DNA of 49,856 nucleotides from Methylobacterium oxalidis (lineage in GTDB: Bacteria; Pseudomonadota; Alphaproteobacteria; Rhizobiales; Beijerinckiaceae). The notes beneath the pieces are model-generated. The model saw nothing but the letters and a program-made list of their open reading frames with translations. It was not told where the DNA came from and did not search any database. Where the stretch lies: positions 1 to 49,856 of the forward strand of contig NZ_BJZU01000007.1 of assembly GCF_007992195.1 (NCBI RefSeq), written 5' to 3'. The translations under genes were made by a program, and so were the position numbers. The stretch's first letter is position 1; each line of letters opens with the position of its first letter. Of the stretch, positions 34,481 through 41,032 are shown piece by piece.

Positions 34481-34966
34481 GGGCGGCTCCCGGGTTCGTG
34501 CGGCCTCGAAGGCGGGCGCTCCGAACGCACCGGCTGCTTCGCCGATCCGATTATACCCCTCGCAAGGGCTTAGCCAGACGGGGCCCCTCACGAGCGCGGC
34601 ACATCGCGGCCTGTCAGGCTCCGTCGCGGCAGAGGTTGCAACCGGAGCGGGCTGGGACGGCTGTCGGCCTGCCCAATCCGGGCTCTGCGCGTATGTCCCA
34701 GCCGTATCGCATATCGCCTGCAGGAACGGCCTGTAGACGGTCTTGTCAGTGAAATATATCGACGCTTTGGAATGATACCACATCTCTGCAAGGTTATTAT
34801 CGTCGGTACCGTCGTCTAAAACAGATTTCAGATAGATCTCGAGGATTTTCGATTTTTCCTTACCAAGCATCCTTAGCGGCGTTGCAATCGCATCCTCTAA
34901 ATTGGGCCCATACACCTCGCAATCCTGATGGAAGAATCGGGAATATTCTAGGAATATTTCTCTCAT
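34481..34966 (-). CDS. CdiI-like immunity protein, no stop codon, in frame with zwf
   Basis: The protein-like part starts at ATG 34,966 or at TTG 34,984, which overlaps the toxin stop as TTGA. It resembles contact-dependent inhibition immunity proteins of the CdiI_2 type: FLEYSRFFHQDCEVYGPNLE, then IATPLRMLGKEKSK, with an AEMWYHSK segment and YRPFLQAICDTAG. The FFHQDxxxYG motif is the main evidence. The AT-rich composition ends near 34,735, and after about 90 residues the sequence becomes GC-rich and Pro/Ala-rich. It meets no stop until the end of zwf. Either the true end has been lost by recombination, or the protein has an extra tail. Its partner is the RNase-like toxin just upstream. Confidence 0.6.
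34550..34555 (-). promoter_or_regulatory. Possible -10 element of zwf
   Basis: The complement reads TATAAT 70 bases before the zwf start, in an otherwise GC-rich leader. A convincing -35 at the right distance is missing, so this is a weak call. Confidence 0.3.
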
Positions 34967-34980
34967 TTCCAAAATCCGGT

Positions 34981-35630
34981 TCAATCCTCGTCGGCATTTT
35001 CGGGATATGCAGTGATGATGCGAAATCCTCGTTCAGCATCTGGATCGTGAACCATGAATATAGCGACGCCGTAGGTGGTCCTGATTCGGATTGGCGTGCC
35101 CATCGAAATACTGACAGCTTCGCGTCCTGTCGAATAACCAAACCACGTCTGCAGAAACGCGTCCTTTTGAGCCCCGGCGGCGACCCTATCTACTTCGTCT
35201 ATATGATTCTTCAAAGTGTCCGATATGTAACTTATCGCAGCCTCTATGCTATCGAAAGATCCGACGCTTTTCCTCGGTGTTGATTGGGTAGTAAGCCAAA
35301 AAGAATGCACTCCTGCATCGCCGCCAGGCGCGCAATCAACTCTTGATCCGTCTTCCCGACGTGTCCGTCTACGATATGGCGGTTGAGATAGGGATCCTTC
35401 GCGAGTTCCTGTCCGGACGGCCGGTCACGTTCGCGGCCCGCTGCGGGCTGGATGAAAGAGTCATCGCTGGTCCACTGACCACCCCCGTCATGTCCTGCAG
35501 GCACACGTGGCTGGAGTGGATTGAAGCGTTCGAACGCAAGGTGCAGCCGCAGGAGCGCCAACTCGACGGCAAGGCCCGCAAGCTCCCATCGGATCGGGTG
35601 AGCATCGAGGGTGAAGCGTCTGTTTGTCAT
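34981..35630 (-). pseudogene. RNase A-like CDI toxin, frame-shifted
   Basis: Two overlapping leftward frames make one toxin. The first (35,630 to 35,244) starts MTNRRFTLDAHPIRWEL, has the pretoxin motif PRVPAGHDGGGQWTS near 41-55, then HIVDGHVGKTDQELIARL. The second (to 34,981) continues SVGSFDSIEAAISYI and ends with GFRIITAYPENADED. This is the pattern of the bacterial CdiA-CT RNase A domain. In the Yersinia kristensenii toxin the active residues are His, Arg 11 residues later, Thr and Tyr two residues later; here they are His90, Arg101 (first frame) and Thr100, Tyr102 (second frame), all present. The frames differ by one base near a five-A run at 35,298-35,302, which suggests a small deletion, a sequence error or recoding. 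Confidence 0.7.
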
Positions 35631-35726
35631 AGCTGCCCGCCACTGATCTTCCGATCGGCGTAGGACATCGAGCAGAAAATGTTAATACTTTCCTATTATG
35701 GATTGACGCACCGGAGCAGGGTCGGC

Positions 35727-36572
35727 TTATCCCTCCATGTGCCGCCGAAAGGCCTCGGCGAAGTCCGGGTGCCAGCGGGAGAGCGCGGGCCGGTTCTCGA
35801 TGATGTCGCCCGCCGCCCAGGCGATGCGGCGCTCGTCCTGGGCCCGCGTCGTCTCGTTGTCGGGGCAGAGGATGTAGAAGTCGCCCCGCCCGAGACGCTC
35901 CAGCAGGAAGGCGACCGTCTCCTCCGGCGTCCAGGCGCCCTCCGGCTTCTCGGCGGCGCCGCGCGCCCGGGTGAGGCCGGTATAGACGAAGCCGGGGATA
36001 AAGAGGTGGGCGGTGACCGGGCAGCCCGCGCGCCCGGCGAGGTCGTGGGCGAGCGCCTCCGTCACCACCTTCACCCCCGCCTTCGAGACGTTGTAGGGCG
36101 TGTTGCCCGGCGGCGTGGTGATGCCCTGCTTCGAGCCGGTGACGATCACCGCGCCGGGCCGGCCCGCCTCGATCATGCCCGGCACGAAGGTGCCGATCCC
36201 GTTCACGACGCCCCAGAGGTTGGTGTCGAGGATGCGGTGCCAGAGGTCGAGGTCGGAGAAGAGCCGGCCGCCGGCCTCGATCCCGGCGTTGAGCATCAGC
36301 ACCGCGGGCGGTCCCCCATGCGCCAGCACGGCGTCGCGGAGCGCGTCCACCGCCGCCCGGTCGCCGACATCGGTCGGCACCGCGCGCACCTCGACGGCGG
36401 CGACCGCCGCGACCTCGGCGCGGGCGGCCTCCAGCGCCTCGCCGGGGAGATCCGCGAGCCAGACGTTCATGCCGAGGCCCGCGAAGGCCCGGGCGGCGGC
36501 GAGGCCGAGGCCGCTCGCCGCCCCCGTCACGAGGGCGCAGCGGCCCGGGGCAAGGGCGGGGTGCTGGGACAT
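35727..36572 (-). CDS. Short-chain dehydrogenase/reductase
   Basis: 281 residues from ATG 36,572. It is a classical SDR: cofactor loop CALVTGAASGLGLAAARA at about 13-30, ADLPGEALEAA, MLNAGIEAGG (NAG motif), VIVTGSKQGI, and the active-site YNVSKAG with Tyr and Lys. The acidic residue in LADLPG after strand 2 favours NAD(H). SDR proteins of this form oxidise or reduce hydroxy or keto groups of small molecules; the substrate cannot be told. It is divergent from the xylanase gene. The C-terminal WHPDFAEAFRRHMEG is typical of a subgroup annotated only as SDR oxidoreductase. Confidence 0.88.
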   Translation of the reverse strand: MSQHPALAPGRCALVTGAASGLGLAAARAFAGLGMNVWLADLPGEALEAARAEVAAVAAVEVRAVPTDVGDRAAVDALRDAVLAHGGPPAVLMLNAGIEAGGRLFSDLDLWHRILDTNLWGVVNGIGTFVPGMIEAGRPGAVIVTGSKQGITTPPGNTPYNVSKAGVKVVTEALAHDLAGRAGCPVTAHLFIPGFVYTGLTRARGAAEKPEGAWTPEETVAFLLERLGRGDFYILCPDNETTRAQDERRIAWAAGDIIENRPALSRWHPDFAEAFRRHMEG

Positions 36573-36715
36573 GCGGGTCGCCTTCCGAATCCTAAGGCCG
36601 CGGTGGCCGGGTGTCCGGAGGGTGGGGCGGAGGGGCGGATTGTCGAGGGCTCGCGCGCGCGCCGGCCGCGTGCTTGAATGGACCTCCCCGTCCCGAGATC
36701 ACCCCCGCCCCGCCC

Positions 36716-37873
36716 GTGAGTAAACCCGATCCGAGCCGCCGCGCGGTGCTCGCCGGACTGGCCGGTCTCGTCCCCGCCGGCCGCGCCGCCGCGGCGCACG
36801 CGCGTGAGGGCTCGTGGTCGGCCGACAGCCTGCACGCGGCCGCCGCCCGGACGGGCCTCGCCTACGGCACTGCCGTGCCGGTCGAGCGCATGGAGGACCG
36901 GGCCTATCTCGCCGCGGTCGCCCGCGAGTGCGGCATCCTCGTCCCCAACACCCAGACGAAGATGCTGAGCATCCTGACCGCCCCCGGCGTCGAGGATTTC
37001 TCCGAGACCGACAAGGTGCTGCGGCTCGCCCGCGCCAACGGGCAGCGCCTGCGCGGCCACACCCTGGTCTGGCACGACGGCATCCCCGCCTGGGCGCAGC
37101 CGCTTCTCGCCCGCGCCGGCGCCTATCAGGCGGAGAGCTTCCTGCGGCGCTGGATCGGCGCCGTGGCGGGCCATTGCCGCGGCCGGATCGAGGCGTGGGA
37201 CGTCGTCAACGAGGTGCTGGCGCAGGGCGAGATCCGCCGCGCCGACGGCCTGCGCGAGACGCCGTGGCTCGCGGCGCTCGGCCCCGACTACATCGACCTC
37301 GCCTTCCGCATCCTGCACGAGGTCGACCCCAAGGCGGCGGGCACCTGGAACGAGGACGCCGTGGAGCAGGGCGTGCCCTGGATGGAGGCCCGCCGCACGC
37401 TGGTGCTGCGCCGGATCGAGGGCATGCGGGCGCGCGGCGTGCCGATCCACCGCTTCGGCCTGCAATCGCACCTCGCGAGCCCGATCCCGATCGACGAGCG
37501 CCAGCTCCGCCGATTCCTGCGCGAGCTCGGCCAGATGGGGCTCGGCATCGAGATCACGGAGCTGGACTTCGACGACCGCGCCTTCCCCGCCGACATCCCG
37601 ACCCGGGACCGGATGGTGGCGGACTACGCCCGCCGCTACCTCGACGTGGTGCTCGACGAGCCGGCCGTCCTGAACGTCCTGACCTGGGACTTCTACGATC
37701 CCGCCACCTGGCTCAACGGCCACCCCGACCGGCGCCGCCCGGACGGGCTGCCCCAGCGGGCGCTGCCCTTCGACGGGGCGTGGCGCCGCAAGCCGCTCTG
37801 GCACGCGATGCGCAAGGCCTTCGCCGACGCGCCGGACCACCGAGCGGCGCGGGACCGCCTGCGGCGGGCCTGA
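36716..37873 (+). CDS. Tat-exported GH10 endo-1,4-beta-xylanase-like protein
   Basis: 385 residues from GTG 36,716. The N-terminus SRRAVLAGLAGLVPAGRAAA is a twin-arginine signal with cleavage near AHA. The GH10 barrel has LRGHTLVWHDGIPAWAQ, the acid/base Glu166 in EAWDVVNEVL, the nucleophile Glu282 in IEITELDFDD, and FGLQSHL. The substrate site is not fully usual: the segment expected to read ENxxKW is LVPNTQTKMLS here. Xylan degradation in the periplasm or outside is the straightforward role, consistent with a plant-associated lifestyle. Alternatively it may have shifted specificity. The start is not marked by a strong ribosome binding site. The end is followed by 167 bases before the next gene. 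Confidence 0.85.
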   Translation: MSKPDPSRRAVLAGLAGLVPAGRAAAAHAREGSWSADSLHAAAARTGLAYGTAVPVERMEDRAYLAAVARECGILVPNTQTKMLSILTAPGVEDFSETDKVLRLARANGQRLRGHTLVWHDGIPAWAQPLLARAGAYQAESFLRRWIGAVAGHCRGRIEAWDVVNEVLAQGEIRRADGLRETPWLAALGPDYIDLAFRILHEVDPKAAGTWNEDAVEQGVPWMEARRTLVLRRIEGMRARGVPIHRFGLQSHLASPIPIDERQLRRFLRELGQMGLGIEITELDFDDRAFPADIPTRDRMVADYARRYLDVVLDEPAVLNVLTWDFYDPATWLNGHPDRRRPDGLPQRALPFDGAWRRKPLWHAMRKAFADAPDHRAARDRLRRA

Positions 37874-38040
37874 GCCCGCGCCCTGGCGCGTGCGGAATGG
37901 GCGCTCCGGAGCGGCCACCGGATCCGGGGTGAGACCGCGCACCCGCCGCCGGGGGCGGACGGGCCGGCTCCACCCCCGCTCAGGGGATTGGTAACCATCC
38001 GCCCGCATGATCCCGCGCACGCTCCTGCGAAAGGCCCGCG

Positions 38041-39630
38041 ATGCGCTCGCGTCTGTTCCCGTGTTACGCCCGCCTGCGCGCGGGCCTCTCGCCGCTGGCG
38101 CTGATCGCCGCCCTCGGCACGGCGTCCGCCGAGACGCCGGCAGCCCAGCCGCCGCAGGCGGTCACCGAGCCGGCTCCCCCCGCCCCCGCACCGGCGATCC
38201 CGGCCGCCCCGGCTCCCGCGCCGCAGCCGCCCGCGCAGCCCCTGGTCGAGGCGCCGGCACCGACGCCGCCCGCGGCGAAGAAGTCCCGCGAGCCGGCCCC
38301 CCTCGTCTACGCCCGGGTCTCCGAGGATCCGGTGCCGACGCTCGCCCCCTCGACCTTCCTCGACACGCTCCGCATGGCCGAGCGCTACCAGACCTATGCC
38401 GAGGCCGGAGGCTGGGAGAGCCTGCCAGCGGATCTCGTGCTGAAGCCCGGCGCCCAGAGCCCCACCGTGCCGAGCCTGCGCCACCACCTGACGCTGACCG
38501 GCGACCTGCCCGCCGACGCGCGCCCGAGCGACCGGCACGACGCGGCCCTGGTGGCGGCGGTGAAATCCTTCCAGGCCCGCCACGGCCTGCCCGAGACGGG
38601 TATCGTCGCCCGCCAGACGGTGGCGGCGCTGAATGTGCCGGCCGGCGTGCGCCAGCGCCAGCTCGCGGCCTCCGCGGCCAGACTGATGGGCTCGAACTTC
38701 CCCTTCGGCGAGCGCTACGTCACCGTGAACATCCCCTCGGCCACGGTCGAGGCGGTGGCGAAGGGGGCGGTCGCCCGCCGCTACGTCGCCGTGGTCGGCT
38801 CCACCGACAAGCCGACGCCGGGCGTCGAGACGCGCATCACCGACATCAACCTCAACCCGACCTGGACGGTCCCGGTCTCGGTGGTGAGGAACGAGATCAT
38901 CCCAAAGATGCGCAAGGATCCGACCTGGCTCGCCAGGAACCGGATCCGCATCCTGGGCGCGGGCGGCGCGGAGGTGGACCCGACGGCCATCGACTGGAAG
39001 ACCGAGCGGGCGGTGAACTACACGCTGCGGCAGGATTCCGGCCTCGACAACTCGCTGGGCCAAGTGCGCATCGACATGCCGAACCGCCACGCAGTCTACA
39101 TGCACGACACGCCCTCGAAGTCTCTCTTCGCCCGCTCGGTGCGCTTCCACTCGCACGGCTGCGTCCGGGTCGGGCAGGTGAAGGAGTTCGCGGGCTGGCT
39201 GCTCGAAGGGACGCCGGGCCCGAACGGGCCGGGCACCGTCTGGGGACCAATGGAGATCGAGACCGGGATCGCCATGGGCGAGAGGCGGGATATCAAGCTC
39301 ACGAAGCCGGTCCCGGTCGCCTTCGTGTACCTGACGGGCTACGCCACGCCGGACGGGCGCGCGCATTTCCGCGACGACATCTACGGGCTCGACACGCCGA
39401 GCCCGGCCCCGGCCCCGTCCGCTGCCGCGCCGGAGCCCCAGACGACGGGCGCGATCGGCCCCCGCCCCGCCGCGCCGAGGCCGCCGCGCCCCGAGCCGGC
39501 GCCCGCCGCGGCGCCCCCTGCGGCGCCGAAGCCCGAGGCGCGCAGGGCCGCCCCACCCGCCGCGGCGCCCCGGGCGATCGCCCGCGAGCCCGTGATGCTG
39601 CCGCCGGGCCTCGTCGGCCCGCGCGCCTAG
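38041..39630 (+). CDS. L,D-transpeptidase (YcbB-like)
   Basis: 529 residues from ATG 38,041. The N-terminus SRLFPCYARLRAGLSPLALI with cleavage near SAE is a signal or anchor. A Pro/Ala-rich linker spans about 33-90. A peptidoglycan-binding repeat lies at about 165-200 (AAVKSFQARHGLPETGIVAR), and the catalytic YkuD domain at about 225-400, with the Cys374 motif HSHGCVRV (370-377) and YMHDTPSK. A second Pro/Ala-rich tail follows. L,D-transpeptidases make 3-3 crosslinks in peptidoglycan or attach proteins to it, in the periplasm. The domain order is like YcbB (LdtD). Rhizobiales use these enzymes heavily in polar growth. Confidence 0.9.
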   Translation: MRSRLFPCYARLRAGLSPLALIAALGTASAETPAAQPPQAVTEPAPPAPAPAIPAAPAPAPQPPAQPLVEAPAPTPPAAKKSREPAPLVYARVSEDPVPTLAPSTFLDTLRMAERYQTYAEAGGWESLPADLVLKPGAQSPTVPSLRHHLTLTGDLPADARPSDRHDAALVAAVKSFQARHGLPETGIVARQTVAALNVPAGVRQRQLAASAARLMGSNFPFGERYVTVNIPSATVEAVAKGAVARRYVAVVGSTDKPTPGVETRITDINLNPTWTVPVSVVRNEIIPKMRKDPTWLARNRIRILGAGGAEVDPTAIDWKTERAVNYTLRQDSGLDNSLGQVRIDMPNRHAVYMHDTPSKSLFARSVRFHSHGCVRVGQVKEFAGWLLEGTPGPNGPGTVWGPMEIETGIAMGERRDIKLTKPVPVAFVYLTGYATPDGRAHFRDDIYGLDTPSPAPAPSAAAPEPQTTGAIGPRPAAPRPPRPEPAPAAAPPAAPKPEARRAAPPAAAPRAIAREPVMLPPGLVGPRA

Positions 39631-39742
39631 TGGTCCGGTCCGCACGCGTGGTACCCGTGGCGCGGCATCGCTTCGAACCCGCGACCAGCCCTGGCCACGC
39701 CCGGTCGCGGGTAAGCCGGCACGTGCGACGCGAGGATCGGAC

Positions 39743-40162
39743 ATGGCGGCGGGTCAGGTCATCACCCTGAGGCTCACGATCCAGGATCCGGTCCCCGGCG
39801 TGGCCTACAGCCTGCAGGACAGGAAGAGCGTACCGGTGGGACCGGTCATCGCCGGCGCCGGGCCGATCTCGTTCGATGTTCCGGTGCGGGTCGCGCCGGG
39901 GCCGAGATTTCTCGGGGATTTCGTCCGCAGCGAAGGGGCGAGCAGGCGCTTCCTCTACCTCGCGATCGGCGAGCAGGCCGGGCAACGTCCGTCCGCATGG
40001 AGCCGGCGTGCCAAGATCGACATCCACCTGCTGCCCGCCGGGCTGCTGGAGAAGGCTCTGGCGGGAAAGGTTCTCGAGGCCCGGCTCCCGGGAAAGGCCG
40101 GGGACGGCAGTCCGGCTTGCGCGACGCTGCATCCGATCGCAGGCTGGCAGGTCGCCGATTGA
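39743..40162 (+). CDS. DUF5990 family protein
   Basis: 139 residues from ATG 39,743. Its sequence agrees with DUF5990: ITLRLTIQDPVPGVAYSLQD, then GPISFDVPVRVAPGPRFLGDF, with FLYLAIGEQAGQRPSAWSRR and AKIDIHLL. Members are small beta-rich cytoplasmic proteins of unknown function, frequent in Alphaproteobacteria. The intergenic region before it has a 9-base inverted repeat CCCGCGACC/GGTCGCGGG with a 16-base loop, too weak to call a terminator. It is separate from the transpeptidase gene by 112 bases. Confidence 0.75.
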   Translation: MAAGQVITLRLTIQDPVPGVAYSLQDRKSVPVGPVIAGAGPISFDVPVRVAPGPRFLGDFVRSEGASRRFLYLAIGEQAGQRPSAWSRRAKIDIHLLPAGLLEKALAGKVLEARLPGKAGDGSPACATLHPIAGWQVAD

Positions 40163-40426
40163 CCGAAACGCCGGGATGCCGACGCATCCGGGCGGCGTTC
40201 CCGAAGCGGGATCCTCGCGGGAAAGCCGCGGCATGCCGCGCGCCCCCGACCGCGCGCTTCACCGCGCGCTTCCTGGAATCGCTCCAAGCTACCCGCTCCG
40301 GGCAACGCTGGCCCGCGCGGCGGAACATTCGGCTTCACCGTTCATTCTGCCGATCGAGAGGCGCCGCGCAGATTGTGCAGGCGCCCGCGAAATCATTCAC
40401 CGGCACTATCGATGGAGACCGAGACC

Positions 40427-40957
40427 ATGGCCAAGGCCAAGCCCGCGCGTGTCGAGAGCGACCGCCTGAACACCCCGACCGACCTCGACCCGGCCGACGC
40501 CAAGAAGATCGCCGAAGGGCTCACGGTCCTGCTCTCCGATCTCTTCGCCCTCTACATCAAGACGAAGAACTTCCACTGGCACGTCAGCGGCCCGAATTTC
40601 CGCGACTATCACCTGCTCCTCGACGAGCAGTCGCAGCAGATCTTCGCGATCATCGACGCGGTCGGCGAGCGCGCCCGCAAGATCGGCGGCACCACGCTGC
40701 GGTCGATCGGCCAGGCGAGCCAGCTGAAGCGCGTCCAGGACAACGATGCCGAGTATGTCAGCCCGCTCGACATGCTGATCGAGCTCCGGGACGACAACAA
40801 GGCGCTGACCGCCCACATGCGCGAGTTGCACGAGGTCACCGACGAGGCGAACGACGTCTCGACCACGAGCCAGCTCGAGGAGTGGATCGACCAGTCCGAG
40901 GAGCGCACGTGGTTCCTCTACGAGTCGACCCGCAACGCCACCGAAGGCGGTCACTGA
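40427..40957 (+). CDS. dps: Dps family DNA-protecting ferritin
   Basis: 176 residues from ATG 40,427; GGAGACCGAGA lies just upstream. The ferroxidase-region signature is complete: YIKTKNFHWHVSGPNFRDYH followed by LLLDEQSQQIFAIID, with TLRSIGQASQL and the C-terminal helix TSQLEEWIDQSEERTWFLYE. Dps proteins form 12-subunit cages that oxidise Fe(II) with hydrogen peroxide and bind DNA in stress. The basic N-terminus (AKAKPARVESDR) may contact DNA. A GGAAC upstream at 40,321 has no CGTT at the correct distance, so no EcfG promoter is assigned. A strong terminator follows. Confidence 0.93.
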   Translation: MAKAKPARVESDRLNTPTDLDPADAKKIAEGLTVLLSDLFALYIKTKNFHWHVSGPNFRDYHLLLDEQSQQIFAIIDAVGERARKIGGTTLRSIGQASQLKRVQDNDAEYVSPLDMLIELRDDNKALTAHMRELHEVTDEANDVSTTSQLEEWIDQSEERTWFLYESTRNATEGGH

Positions 40958-40989
40958 CCGCCGCAGCGGTCCGGCACCGGCCCGCCCGC

Positions 40990-41027
40990 GGAGCCCCGCA
41001 CATCGGTGCGGGGCTCCTCGCGTTTCC
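40990..41027. terminator. Hairpin between dps and the acetyltransferase gene
   Basis: GGAGCCCCGCA (40,990-41,000) and TGCGGGGCTCC (41,007-41,017) form a perfect 11-base-pair stem with loop CATCGG, followed by TCGCGTTTCC. It sits between converging genes and can serve both. Confidence 0.7.
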
Positions 41028-41032
41028 GAGCC

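Noticed and set aside
39678..39711. Terminator or regulatory hairpin before the DUF5990 gene
   Set aside because: CCCGCGACC/GGTCGCGGG pairs over 9 bases, but the loop has 16 bases and no T run follows.
40321..40351. EcfG-type promoter for dps
   Set aside because: GGAAC is present, but the CGTT lies only 12 bases after it instead of 16-17.
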